Source of the DNA: Gonium pectorale
Taxonomy: Eukaryota > Chlorophyta > Chlorophyceae > Chlamydomonadales > Volvocaceae
Length of the DNA stretch: 24,541 nt
Direction: 5' to 3'
NCBI GenBank assembly: GCA_001584585.1
Contig: LSYV01000004.1
Span: 1,058,335-1,082,875, forward strand
Made by a program: the position numbers and the translations under genes. The notes below the pieces were generated by a model that was given only the letters and a program-made list of their open reading frames with translations, was not told the origin of the DNA and made no database searches. Of this stretch, positions 1 to 11,123 are shown one piece after another. Within the stretch, counting starts at the first letter, position 1. Each line of letters starts with the position of its first letter.

Positions 1-2653
1 ATGCGTGCGGATCCGGCACGGGTCTGTGGATGTAACCCGGATTCGGTTGTACCGCCTCCCTGGTAGGATCGCCATCCCCATTCTTCTAACCGGCAAAGGT
101 ATGCTTGCAAGATGGGAAACGCCGGATCCGCCCGCATATATGGCGGACCGGCACACGCCCCTGAGGCGCACGCTGCCGCACAGGTGTGGCGCAGCCCCCA
201 CATGATGCGGGGGACGGTGGTACCAAGATCTGCCGGTGCCAGCGGTAGCACACGACAGCTGTCAGGGCCCAAAAGTGACCCGTGCCAATTCTTGACACCA
301 CCATTGCCCATAAATACCACAGAACAGGAAGGCCAAAAGACGATAACAAAGGAAAGGAGAAGCTGAACACCAGGACAAGAGAGAAACAGACCGAATCGAA
401 AGGACCCGTGGAGCACAGGCAACAAACCACCCCCCTCCCCTAGCAGAAGCCCGCAACCCGAACCCCTACCTCCCCTGCGACCCGCCGAAACAGAGCGGAG
501 TGGTTGAATCAGTCCTCGAAACGCTCCGGCTCTTGCACATGCGTGCAGCCTAGGTGGAAGTCGTACAGGGCACCTTTCCAGAATCAGGGTCGGTGGCCTA
601 ACACTGACCTTGCTGACCGCCGTGCGTGTCCGATAGCGAGTCCGTGAGGCGTGAGCTCGTGGCCAAGGGTTGGTGTATTTGGGGTACAGTGGGCGGGGGT
701 GGCTAAGAGAAACCTGCTGAGAGAACAACCAGGTGCCAAAGAGGGGCATATCATGCTTGAGCTGTTGGCCGACTGCAACACAGGACAGATATGAGGAACC
801 TACTCATTGAGGGCTACGTATCAAAAGACCCGACACGGTGCGGGGCACATATGGGCACCCGGTATTAGTGGTCTATACGCTTTCCTGACCTCCGTGTCAG
901 ACCCCTCGTACGGACAGACGCGCAGACGGAACTCAGTCTGCTTCTGTAGTAGCTGTAGTGAGGCGCGTCCGCTCATTTGCCTAACCCGGGTTTGCCTTGC
1001 ATCCGCCCATCCTGCTGGTAACGTCGCGCCTCCGAGTGTGGTTGCCCGTTGAGGTGGTTGCCCTCTTTCTGCGCAGCATTTCATGTTCCTAACCACATTT
1101 GGGACGTACAATGTGGAAACTGTAGAGCTGCGAAGACCATGCGTCCTTGTGCGACCTTGCCCCGGGGGATGCTGTGCCCGAGGCCTGAAAGCACGTTCAT
1201 CTCTGCACTTAACCCCGGCCCCGAGTGCGTGGTGCCCACATGATCTGCTCCAGCATGCTGTAACGGGTATATCGGCCATCAGAGGGGTTCACCCTCGCCC
1301 TGGATGGACACTCAGACCCGCCGCCCACCCGTTCATGTCACATCGTCGTTCGTGGTAGTGCGACGCGGCTTTGGACTGATATTGACCCTTAGCCCACCTA
1401 CAGGCTGTCTGGGATACTAGGCACGCCATACTTCGGCGTCAGGCGCTGAAGCGGGGTAGAGACGAGGGCCATAACCCGCTTCCCCACCCCAATGTTCGCC
1501 ATGGCCCCCCCCGGCTTTGACGGACGTGTAACCTGTAACTGTATCCTGATATTGACCCTTACAAGGTCAGAGCATTCCTTGCCTCAGTTCACACTCCACG
1601 CAATTGTGTCGTGCGCTAAGTTGAGCATTCCTTTTCGGGTTCTGGGCCTCATGGCTAACCAGGACACAATGCGTGTCTTTGTGCAGGTCTCTTTTTTCAC
1701 CCTCTGTGCTATTGCGGCTCGGTAGCCAATGGGCTGTTTTGGCCTGCAGCCCCTCTGTTGGGAGCCCGTTACCTGTACCTGTATTTGCCCCAGCCAGCAC
1801 CCCTCCCTGCCTCTTTCTCTGCAAGATTTCTCTTTTTTCACCCCGTTCCTCTTACACCGGCACACGTGCGCGTATTGCCTGACAGATTTTTGTGTTCTGG
1901 GGACATAGCCGCTCATCAGCCCTGACAAGGGGACTTGGGAACGTCGTGAGCCAGCTGCCAGGGCTTACTCCGTACGCCCTAGCATGCTTTACGTAGTACG
2001 GCACCAAGTCACAAGCTGGCGCAATGACAACGCCCGATCCAAGCGGTCCCCAGCTATCACGCCGCGTAGACATACATCCACGGGTCCTGGCCTCCCCTGG
2101 CCTACGAAAAAGTAAAACAAAAACAACGCGAGCTTCGGCAGTTGCGTGGGGCGAGACCCCCGGGTCTGCTGGGTCCACTACGTGACTCTGGCTGGCCTCC
2201 GCCTAGCCAGAGACATCCCCTTCAGCTGCAGTAAAGGTTGGGGCGCGAATCCGGCCTTAACGAGAATGGGACCACCGAGACTCGGGGGATACCCTCTATG
2301 TCTCTGGGCACGTGAGACGCGTGTGGGACGGCACCGGCGTACTAGAAATCTAAAAGCAGAACAAAGCTCCGACAGCTCAGTGGAAAAAGGGCCTTGCGAC
2401 TTGCATGTCGCTGCGCAAGGATAACGGGAAGTGCTGCCGCCTGCGTGTCCTACGTCTGTGAGCTAAGAAAATGTGCGTGAAACAACAGCTCTCCTGCGCT
2501 CTCTCGGCGCTAGTTTTGCTGGGGTTTCCGCTGCAGGAGGCCCTCGAGTCTCGGAGCGGCGCAGATCATTTACTTGTAATACCGTGATCCTGCTTGCGCA
2601 AAAGCTCATCGCGACCCACCCAGCAGCTTCGTTGACCGTCCTACGCGCTCAAA
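1..2653. other. Non-coding left flank with short degenerate repeats
   Basis: I find no supportable gene here. The open frames are short, mutually overlapping on both strands, lack recognisable domains, and do not link through matching splice sites. By eye the composition is more even than in the coding part of the window. The stretch 1376-1843 carries several short repeated words, listed separately. A small inverted repeat lies at 2186-2193 and 2205-2212 (CTCTGGCT / AGCCAGAG, loop of 11). The right end must contain the promoter and 5' UTR of the plastid-protein gene at 2654. An exon of a gene lying to the left cannot be excluded. Confidence 0.5.
1376..1843. repeat. Cluster of short interspersed direct repeats
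   Basis: Four word pairs recur in under 500 bases. CTGATATTGACCCTTA is at 1376-1391 and 1546-1561. ACCTGTAMCTGTAT is at 1531-1544 and 1771-1784 (one mismatch). GAGCATTCCTT is at 1570-1580 and 1623-1633. TCTCTTTTTTCACCC is at 1688-1702 and 1829-1843. The spacings differ (170, 240, 53 and 141), so this is not a simple tandem array. It looks like rearranged or decayed repetitive DNA, possibly a transposable-element remnant. No terminal inverted repeat or transposase was recognised. Confidence 0.6.
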
Positions 2654-3859
2654 ATGGCCACCATGATGCGCTGCAACGTTGCCCGCTCGGTGAGAAGGTC
2701 GCGATAAAGTTGCAACAAGACGTTAGCCGGAGCGCGTCCGGGCGCCCTGCGATCAGTTGACATCTGTACCTAACACGGATGCTGTCTTGATCGCGTCCCT
2801 TCAGGCTGCGCGCCCCTCGCGCGCTTCCGCCGTGGTGGTCCGCGCGTCGGCTGAGCCCTCGCGCCGCGTGGTGCTGGGCCTGGTCGCTGGCGGTAGGTAG
2901 TGGTTTCCAGTTGCCATTGAGCGGATGCGGAGGAGGAGGAAGAACACTGGGGCCAGGGCTGCGAGCCAGCGCGACAGTGTTACCGCTGACAGTCTGTTTA
3001 TAAGCACCAGGTCTCCGCCACTCTTTCATATGTGCAGAGTGCAGATGTCGAACTTCGTGTGAGCGGTAGCCAGTGCAAGCGTTTTTGTTCATGACTGCGG
3101 TTCTGGGTATCCTGGGCAGGACCCGACATACATAGGTGGCAGTAAGTCGTAAGAGTGCTTCAGCAAAATTTAATATAACAATTCCTGGCGTAAGTGCGAC
3201 TCCCCGCCAACCACCGTGTGCCCTCGTCTCGGTCCCACCCCTCGCTCCTCCCGCAGCCGTTGCCGGTGCTCTGCTGATGGCCCCCCAGGAGGCCTCGGCC
3301 ATCCGCATTCCGTCCCAGGAGTTCACCGGCGGCCTGGTGACTGGCGGCGGCAACTCGCCCAAGAGCCCGACCGCCGCCTCGATGGAGAGCTACACCCTGG
3401 AGGGCACCAAGAAGCAGGGCGTGTCGGTGAAGACGAAGAAGAAGCTCCTGGTGAGAAAGACTGGAGAATGGGAGGGGCGACGATACAGGTAGTGTGACTT
3501 TGTGGGGCAGGGCTTGTAGTTATGGCCTTTCATATGGGGCTCCTGCTGTAGTACAGCTATGTGTGCTTGCGGGCTGCGCGTCTTTGCACTCGCTGCGGCC
3601 GACAGTCTTTCCCGCAAGCCAGGGTCTCGAGCTAGTGCATGCCATGCCAACGGTGCGGCCCTTGGACCACGGACGACCTGTCCTTGATTGCCACATCCAT
3701 CACACATAAGTTTCTGACTGATGTTGCGGCCTATGATCCATCCCGCCCCGGAGCTCGTTTTTGGTGAATGACAAGTTCTGATGTACACTGTGCGCTCCCA
3801 TTTGGCTGGTCCCACAGGCCAAGGTCCGCGAGCAGGCCCAGAAGTCCGCTTCGTCGTAA
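2654..3859 (+). CDS. Small predicted thylakoid-lumen protein with Tat-type signal (unknown function)
   Basis: Four exons: 2654-2689, 2805-2892, 3257-3450 and 3818-3859, giving 119 residues. All introns are GT..AG and the phases match (0, 1, 0). The start has a good context (CAAAATGGCC). Residues 1-28 look like an algal chloroplast transit peptide: basic, Ser/Ala-rich, with VRASA at 24-28. Next come a twin arginine (R32-R33) followed by VVLGLVAGAVAGALLM and an ASA cleavage site at 54-56. This is the pattern of a bipartite, Tat-dependent thylakoid signal. The predicted mature protein is only about 63 residues, without cysteines, Gly/Ser-rich at first and Lys-rich near the end. I do not recognise the mature sequence. 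It could be a small lumenal photosystem-associated subunit, but that is inference from targeting alone. Confidence 0.85.
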
Positions 3860-4331
3860 GCGGCTTCGCACCGATGATGAACGTTGGCGTCCCGCGCTCA
3901 TAGCGGCGGGCACCCGGGGCAGCAGCTAGCCAGGCGCATGGACACCTGTTAGCGCCGGCTACTGCAGACAGCTCTTCTGTTGCGGTGCAAGAGTGCACTT
4001 GACGCACGGGTGCGGCGCGCGGACAATGCTTGGAGACCCTCCCTGTACATCTATGGCAATAGCACTTTGCAGAAAGCAGTCGAAGCAGGCGGGTAGCTTT
4101 GAGCCATGTTGTGGCATGGGAGCTGGTTGGCGGCCGCGGAGAGGCCGAGTGATAGGCTAGAGAGAAGATACTGATCCCCTTCCCCTCCTCCCCCCAACTG
4201 AGAAGAGATCTTGCACCTCGTCGTTGGCCTCCCAATCCGGGACCAATTTTGTGTGTTTTCCCTTGATGGGGCTGCGTTCGCACTGCGGTGCAGTGTGCCG
4301 CGTTTCCTTGTACAGTGTGCCCCGGCGCCTA

Positions 4332-4478
4332 TGTAACGCCTGGTAAGCCGAACTCCTTAGTGCCGATGTTGTTCTCGAGACTGGAGAGAGTGCACCACCG
4401 ATCGACGTCGATACCACTAGGCAGCTCGTAGCTCTGGGTCTACACCACACTATTGCCCGTAGCTAGTACCCCATGTAA
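4332..4478 (+). terminator. Candidate poly(A) signals of the plastid-protein gene
   Basis: TGTAA, the usual green-algal poly(A) signal, occurs at 4332-4336 and 4474-4478, that is 473 and 615 nt after the stop at 3859. Either would give a normal-length 3' UTR. Which one is used cannot be told from sequence. Confidence 0.5.
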
Positions 4479-6273
4479 ACTACGTTGCCAGACAGTTTCC
4501 TTGGGACAAGCCAGCATCTGAACACACGCACATGGCCCATAGGATATTCCTTGTGCGAATTGGCCGACTTCACGACGTTTGAGTGTAGTGCTGCCCGACA
4601 TCAACTTGACCTGCCCGTCGATGGACAGTTTGAGCGAGGTAACGGTGGCGCGCTGAAATCTCTGCGACGGGGGGTTGCAGTTCCTGGTCTGTATCACGCG
4701 CTCCTAGTTGGAGACGTCGTGACCGCTGGCCGCCGACGGCATAATCAGCAACCGCCCTCAGCCGGCCTCCGTCCACCATATGATGCCAGGTACCTACTCC
4801 GCTGGCCCCTTAGGGAGGTGAGGGCGTGTCTGCTCGTTGCTTTCGCTCGCATGTCTTGTCACAAGCCACACGTCATGCCCTTCGGTGAAAGTCCGCTGAG
4901 GTGGGCTCTTCCTTTCTATTCAGCTTTTCAGTTCTTCACGTAACACAGATGTCCCTATTAAGGGATACATGGATTGGTCGTGGCCACGGTTTTGACCTGT
5001 AAACCAGTCCCAAAGGTTCCGGAGGGGGCCATCAGCATGGGACATTTAACTGGAGACTGGGGGCCTGAGCCCCTACTGTAGTCCTATGGGAAGGGGATGC
5101 CAGTACTTTCCTCAAGTTGAAAGAGGTTGGTGTGTTGAGTGACACCATGGAGAATAGTGTGGACCGGCGTGACCATGTGACGTCGCTTCCATGTAAAGCT
5201 GCACAGTACAGACGACACAAGGACTGTGTTAAATCAGGCATGCTCCGTAAATAGCGCTTTGCGCAAGCAGCAAACGGTTTGACGAACGGTTGGATCTTGC
5301 GTGGTACAAAGAATATATTATTTGATAGCCGGCAGCAGAGTCGGTTTGCGAAGCAGGATGAAAACAAAGCCGTAGAAGGTCTCCAAGTTTTGGCCTGCAA
5401 TTGTCATTGCATAATGTCAATGCATTGTACGCAGCAGTGAAGGATTGTACATTGTAGTGAAGTTGGTTAGTTGTTGGTTGGTGGTCGCCGTGTCGTGTTC
5501 TCGCCATTTGGTCCGCACTCACACACGCGACCTGTTCAGCTTGCTCCTGCGTTTACACGAGCCTTTGCCGCAGCGGCTGTTTGGAACCCCTTGGTTCCGC
5601 TGCTGCTTTTGCTTTGCCCGCCTTCGCGCCCTGTGCATCCTGCCATATCACATCACTGAATCGGGACAGACTTCGGTTAATTACGTGCATAATAGGTGCT
5701 CTAGCAGCATTTGCGCCCCATTCTTGAACAGGTGAACCAATACCGTATAGGGACCATTCAGCTAGCGTGTGCAGCCGTAGTGGGCAGCTTGTTTAGGGCC
5801 CTCCCTGCAACGGCTCCAGCCCTCCTCTCCGTTGCTCCGAATCCTGACGCCCAGTCCCTGACGAGCAGGGAGGGAGTGGCCACCTATTCCCGGGCTTTGG
5901 AGACATACTTACATACTCCTAGTCGACCCCTCAACCTCCAGAAGAACGGAAACGTTCACCGAGTAGACTTTGCCCGCTTGCAGCCTGGTCGCCTTCGGTG
6001 GACTTGCTGGTGCCTTGGAGCCCCGCTTCACTACGTGTTTATTGCTTAGACAGGAGGTGGGTTAATAGCAGTTATGTACAGACGGCACCGGTCGTCGCTG
6101 TGTGCGCAGCTGCGACGGGACCATACTGTTGCATACGCGTATTGTGTTTGCGTTCTGAACCCCAAGTAGATTATTGCCAGACCTGCCCTGGCTCACACCC
6201 CCGCCTGTATACCCGAAAACGCAACTGTGCTGTGACTGCTTTCCTGAGCGGGTGACATGCTGGCCATGCAGAG
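4479..6273. other. Intergenic region upstream of the SAP30-like gene
   Basis: I see no supportable gene in these 1.8 kb. The longest plus-strand open frame (4485-4943) begins without an ATG, has no recognisable motif and is matched by equally long frames on the other strand. A locally AT-rich spot lies near 5310-5325. The right end should hold the SAP30-like promoter and 5' UTR. Two out-of-frame ATGs at 6257 and 6266 lie just before the chosen start; if transcribed they would act as upstream start codons. Confidence 0.5.
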
Positions 6274-7385
6274 ATGGCGGACAGACGTCCACAGCGGCCT
6301 TCGGCTCTACGCGCACAGAACACCTTTCAGAACGGTTCCTCCGATGACGAGGGCATGGAGGTGGGTGCACCCTGCCTGAAGGGTCAACTGTATGATATGA
6401 GCACTGCGCTCCCTGTCCTTTGCATTGCATGCTAGGCTAATTCGCTTTCCCCCGCCCCGTTCGCAACACATGTGTGCAGGGTCGCCAAACGCGCAGCACT
6501 CGGCGTGTCATGCGGGTAGATCTCTCAAAGCTCGATGTAAGAGGGTTGCGATTGGGACCTGGGGTTGATCGCCGCTGGCCGACTGCGCAGCCGGGACATT
6601 GTGTTGAGTTGTTCGCGCTGTTCCGCGCAGATACAATCAATCCTGCGCTACCGAAAAGTTCATAAGCTCGGGGACGCGCCGCCGACGGCGACAAAGGAGG
6701 AACTGATGACTGCCGTGACGAAGCACTTCAACCAGCAGGCAAGCGGATGTGCCGGTTCATGGGTTCGGGGAGGGGTTCTCGCGTAGGTGTATGCATGGTA
6801 CACCACGGGCCGCGCGGCGGGGGCCAAACCTCCCTGCGCTGTGCTCGTGTCGGTTGGGCACGTCTCTTCCTCTTCCGACTCCATAGGTGCGCGTCCTTGA
6901 GGATGTAGAATGGAGACATTAGAGCTCACCAAACAGATAGGAAATCAAAACAGCTTTTGGTGCTAGGTGCACTTTCTCGGCCGAAGCTGTCCGCCTGTCC
7001 TCGTCCGCGGAACCACGGGTCGCTCATCGGCGCTTGGTCCCTTCTGCGTTATGGGTCGCCATGCTGTCAGGTGTACAGGAAATGCAGAGCATTCATAACA
7101 CCCAAATGTTCTTCCATCTTCTGTGCGCATCTTTAAACCCCACAGGTTGTGGACGAGGAGGAGACGCTACTCAAGTTCGTGCTGGCTGTGCAGAAGCACA
7201 ACAAGCAGCAGTGGCAGCTGCAGGCGCTGCAACAACAGAAGCTGCACGAGCAGCGGCTGCTAATGCAGCAGCAACAGCAGCAGATCCTACAGCAGCAGTA
7301 CCGGCACCAGCTGCAGCAGCAGCAGGCTCAGCAAATTATGCCCAACCACCTGAAGGGCGGCATCGTCAAACAGCAGCGGCGGTGA
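6274..7385 (+). CDS. SAP30-like Sin3-histone deacetylase complex subunit
   Basis: Four exons: 6274-6360, 6480-6536, 6631-6738 and 7146-7385, all phase 0, giving 163 residues. Residues about 41-106 match the SAP30 Sin3-binding domain: RVDLSKLD, then LRYRKVHKLGD, then KEELMTAVTKHFNQQ, then VVDEEETLLKFVLAVQKHNK. In this family the domain docks onto the PAH3/HID region of the Sin3 corepressor and so recruits histone deacetylase in the nucleus. No zinc finger is visible in front of it; plant SAP30-like proteins also lack one. The C-terminal third (about 105-150) is strongly glutamine-rich, with CAG runs at 7198-7378, and is probably disordered. The third intron begins with GC (CAG|GCAAGC), the form expected for a GC-AG intron; no GT donor nearby keeps the domain intact. 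Only the few residues at that junction depend on this choice. Confidence 0.9.
7198..7378 (+). repeat. CAG-rich (polyglutamine) coding repeat
   Basis: The last exon of the SAP30-like gene is dominated by CAG codons, including a block of six glutamines at about 7267-7284, interspersed with Leu, His and Arg. It is an imperfect microsatellite likely to vary in length between strains. Confidence 0.75.
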
Positions 7386-8242
7386 ATAAGCTGTAGCTAC
7401 CGGTGGTACTCGAGTGCCTGGACTTTGAAGCAGTGCGATATTCTAGGCAGCTTGGCACGATGACACTATAGGCTTGTAGACGGGGCGTGCACTGTGTGGG
7501 GCTTTGCGGGAACTCAAACAATAGACGCGACACGCATTTCGCAGGTTGCTGAGAAGCGGATGGTTTGGGCAGGAGAGTCCCCGTGGCTTAGACCTCTGAC
7601 CAACGCCGTGGCCAACGAGACCCAGACGCGTCTGAGAGGGTGCCATTATGCCCTACACTGCAGAGTGGGCTGCACTGGCACCGTATTCCTTGTGCTTGTG
7701 TGTTTGGACTTGTTTGGATGTTGCTATCGGGGCCACGCCACATGGCAGGGAGCCCTCTGCTTGTCGGAGTGTACGTGATTATGTCGGTTTCACCGTCCGA
7801 AAGGTGTGATAGTCTGATAGGCTTTGAACAGCCATAGGCCCATAAGGGCTGCCTTGACGACCCAGAGCTCGTGCGTCTTGGGCATGCCTCCACAGGACTG
7901 CATGTGGCGGCTGGGCTGTGAGACGGATACACGGCAAGCCTGGGACTCTCGTTTACGCCCCACTCAGTGGCTTGCTTTTCCGTACGTCATGCGGCTGACG
8001 GATTACTGTACCTACCGCGGCCTGGCACCTGTAGGACGCGCGATCGTGCGATGACCCTGACTTGAGGGGATGCGTACAAGTGTTACAAGATGAACATACA
8101 GAACTCAGGCTCGGTTGAGAATTCTGGGTGTCATTAGGGTTTTGGACCACAGTGGCAAGGTGAGTTAGTGAGGCTTACATTGTGCGGCAGGCGTTGCTGT
8201 GGGAAGCGGGTACCCAGAACGTAAATGGCATTGAGACATCAT

Positions 8243-8247
8243 TTACA
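8243..8247 (-). terminator. Candidate poly(A) signal, ERD2
   Basis: TGTAA on the minus strand, about 810 nt after the ERD2 stop. Further minus-strand copies lie at 8175-8179 and 8083-8087, so the true site may be any of the three. Confidence 0.5.
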
Positions 8248-8285
8248 GGATGGCTTGCGTAATCCGACCCGATGAAATGAGCATA

Positions 8286-8290
8286 TGTAA
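8286..8290 (+). terminator. Candidate poly(A) signal, SAP30-like gene
   Basis: TGTAA, about 900 nt after the stop at 7385. It is the first TGTAA on this strand after the gene, giving a long but plausible 3' UTR. Confidence 0.5.
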
Positions 8291-9054
8291 TTTCTGTCTC
8301 GCTGAAGACTAGGGTACCTGCTAATCGCATGCCCATCAAATCTAGGCGTGGGCCGGTTAACAGCTTGTCTACTGAACTCTCGAGGCCCAGCTCGCAATGC
8401 CCATCGCCACCACAGGCCGCCTTGTGTTCAAGCCAAGCGTATACGTCAGAGCCCGCTCCTGGTTTCCTTGGCAAGCACTTCGGACATTCTCGTCAAGCTG
8501 TCGCTCTGGTGAAAGCGGGGGTGGGCGCACTCATAACATCCACTGCTCAAGCCGCCTAAACAGTACGGCCACCCACATTCTCCAAATGAAACCAAGACCA
8601 AGAAGCTAGAACCCTGGGAGCTTATCCGTGCCATGTTTGATGGCGACACAATCTGTGCGCTCCACTTCCCTAACCGGTACCAACAAGCCCCACCTGCCCA
8701 ATCCACATGCGAGCCGTTCCCCAACTCGGAACTGATCAACGTAACTTGAATGCGCCATGGGCCCGGATAGCCCCCACCTGATGCGCAACCGCTAGCTATT
8801 CAGACGCTGCTAAACGCTGCTAAGCGCACGCAGCTACTACTGTCGCTAAGCCACGCCCAGGGCCGCGGCGAGGCAAGAGCTCCTCCAGCTGGCCGAGCGC
8901 CGCAGCAGCATGCCACGCAGTCGCGTCAAAGTAGCCTCCGCCACGCGGCGGCGCCCGTCAGCGCCTGGCGCCCCAGGCGCCGGCCAGCGCGCCGCTCCGC
9001 CCTGTGAATTGCCGTTCCCGTTCGGCGCGCCGCACGGCGCAACTTCGGCGGCGT

Positions 9055-10798
9055 CTACGCCGGCAGCGAGAGCTTCTCGTTGTTCTTCCAGCTCTTAATG
9101 TAGTAGTAGAAGAAATCGATGTAAATGATAGTTTGCACAATGCCCGAGATCCAGACTGTGGAAGCGCGTACGTGAGGCGGGCGGAATGCCAAGGAGCCGT
9201 GTCAGTGTCGTGTTGAGTTGCTTAGTGCACACAGATTAGAGAACTACCAGCCAGCGCTCCCGCGTGTCTGCAACGCACATATCCAGCACCCGCAACCCTT
9301 TGTGCCATCCCCGGGCCGGCGCCCGGTAAAGCCACGCACAACGGTCCACATCCCTTTCACGCAACCGGCCGGCAGGCGATGCTTACCAAGGTACTGGCGG
9401 TAGTTAGGCTCCGTGAGGAACCGATAGATCCAGTTCAGAATGTACAACGCACGGTACGACCTGTGGGCAGCACAGCCATGACGCATAAGGTACCCTGGTG
9501 AGCACAATAGCGCATGGGACTCCTTACTCCCAGAAAATAATGCAGATCACGACAGACGTAGTCAAACCCTGGGCACTAGGCCGAGTTCCGCTGACGGCGA
9601 ATCTCCAGCATGAAATCCTCTCCGTTCCATCGTGACCTCTCGCTTGTCCTCACCCATCTGCGGGGCCAGTGGCAACCTACCCCAACAGGAACACGTAGTT
9701 CCCGGTCAGATTGTCGATGTTGTTGGTCCGTTGCAGCAGCACCAGCTGCGGCAGGATGGCCACAGCCTCCAGGTAGATGGAGAAGGTCCACAGGACCTTT
9801 TGGGTGGGGGGGCAGAAGCGTAGGGTAAAACAGGCGTCGAGGGCGCCAGGGACGGGCGTCAGGGGCCCAATTGATGAAGTCCACAAAGAATGAAATAGGT
9901 GAGGCGCGGAACGAGGAAAACCATTGTGTTGGTGACGCCGCGGACATGCGTGCGTTGAGGAGTGAGATTGGAAAGAGAAGCACGGTGCTAGCGTCAGACT
10001 GCTGCGATGGAGACGGTGCGCTGGGCTCATAGAGGAACCCAACGTATGTCAACTGGGCGGAGTGCCCTAAGCGTCCTGCACTGACGTGCTGTTCGGAAGG
10101 ACACAAGGATGTGGCATCAATATGCCCCACATTAGATCTCATGTATACGCAGTTGCGCCGCGGCCTCAGACGGGAAGGAAGCGACCGCCCGCGCACGCCC
10201 GGGTACGGCGCGGTGAGCCCATGCGGTTGCTTAACGATGCACGGTGCCACCACGACCCACCTCCATGACAGTGAACTCGCTGTTCAGCAACAGCGCCAGC
10301 ACCAGGCACGGGAGCACCAGAAACTGGTACCGAAATGTGTCCTGCTCCCGGTCATAGGTCACGCGAATGACCTTGTGGAACCGCATCCAGTAGATGATGG
10401 TGAAGGTGGAGGCCAGGAAAATGATTTTCATTATGGTGTTATACCTGCGTGTATTTCCGCATATCGATGGACACATTGTTGCCCCCGGGTTGTACGCCCA
10501 GGTTCCCCAGCTGTCGCACCCCAGGGAAGGGGCGTGGGGAGGGGCTCACATGGAAATGAAGTTGGTGAACAGGTCCAAGTACCGGCACACGAAGACCAGT
10601 GCGTAAAGCTCCTGAGTCTTGAGCGAGACGCCTATCCACGCATTCGAGCGGCGTTCGTGAGGCTGGAAGGTCGCTGCTACTGCACAGTCCGCAAGATCAT
10701 CCCTCACCGCGACATGACCGGGTTGCATTTATTTTCAGCAGCAAAACCAGAATCGATAGCAGGTGCGTCATGTCACCCGCGAGCCTGAAAATGTTCAT
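9055..10798 (-). CDS. ERD2: ER lumen protein-retaining receptor (KDEL/HDEL receptor)
   Basis: Six exons read right to left: 10798-10708, 10631-10550, 10444-10261, 9796-9681, 9460-9387 and 9155-9055. Phases agree at every junction and the product is 215 residues, the usual family length. The receptor cycles between Golgi and ER and retrieves soluble ER proteins with a C-terminal HDEL/KDEL tetrapeptide. The sequence follows the family throughout: MNIFRLAGDMTHLLSI at the start (R5), LYALVFVCRYLDLFT, IRVTYDREQDTFRY, WTFSIYLEAVAILPQL (E129), YRALYILNWIYRF (Y160, W168, R171), IDFFYYY and a lysine-containing cytosolic tail. Seven hydrophobic segments are visible. A second ATG lies directly upstream in frame (10801-10799) and would add one Met; the family start was preferred. 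The gene is head to head with the 2H-GGCT gene. Confidence 0.97.
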
Positions 10799-10801
10799 CA
10801 T

Positions 10802-11123
10802 CGTCGCTTCAAGTTTTTAGCGCGCTCCCGTCAGGGCCAACAGGGAGATGAGTGTGCAGTCGAATATATGGAAGCAGCGAAGGGGTTAAACTCCATCACA
10901 AGGAGGGGAGCGGGGCTCGGCTGCACAGTACGGATGTACCGGAAGCTGTCGCCCGGAGTTTCTCGCTCCAGCCCGACACTGCAGCAAAACAACCCATACG
11001 CACATCACCGCGATACATCGCTTGGCGCCGCCAGGCACTACCTCCCCGACGCTTGCCCTTCCCGCCCCGTCGAAACTCGCGACCAGCGTCGTGCTCTTAG
11101 CCGCAGCCCCAGTGCGAAGCGCC
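10802..11123. promoter_or_regulatory. Shared upstream region of ERD2 and the 2H-GGCT gene
   Basis: Only 322 bases separate the two divergent start codons, so promoters and 5' UTRs of both genes must be packed here, or even overlap. An ATATAT stretch at about 10863-10868 is the only TATA-like element seen. Read toward ERD2 it would leave a short leader. No exon could be added on either side with matching splice sites. Confidence 0.55.

Larger units (their letters stand above)
7386..9054. other. Convergent 3' region between the SAP30-like gene and ERD2
   Basis: No coding exon is supported in these 1.67 kb. It should consist of the 3' UTRs of two genes transcribed toward each other. Poly(A) candidates for the two directions lie about 40 bases apart (8286-8290 plus; 8243-8247 minus), so the two mature 3' ends probably abut or overlap. 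Confidence 0.6.

Noticed and set aside
821..1279. Minus-strand open frame (152 codons) in the left flank
   Set aside because: No family resemblance, no splice partners and no coding-like composition.
2649..3362. Minus-strand open frame (237 codons)
   Set aside because: Antisense to the first exons of the plastid-protein gene; low-complexity composition and no motif.
3390..4283. Long minus-strand open frame (297 codons)
   Set aside because: It lies antisense to the last two exons of the plastid-protein gene and its 3' UTR, and has no recognisable domain. GC-rich DNA readily leaves long antisense frames.
4485..4943. Plus-strand open frame (152 codons)
   Set aside because: It has no ATG at its start and no motif, and competing minus-strand frames cover the same bases.
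10111..10788. Plus-strand open frame (225 codons)
   Set aside because: Antisense to ERD2 exons 1-3, whose identity is certain.
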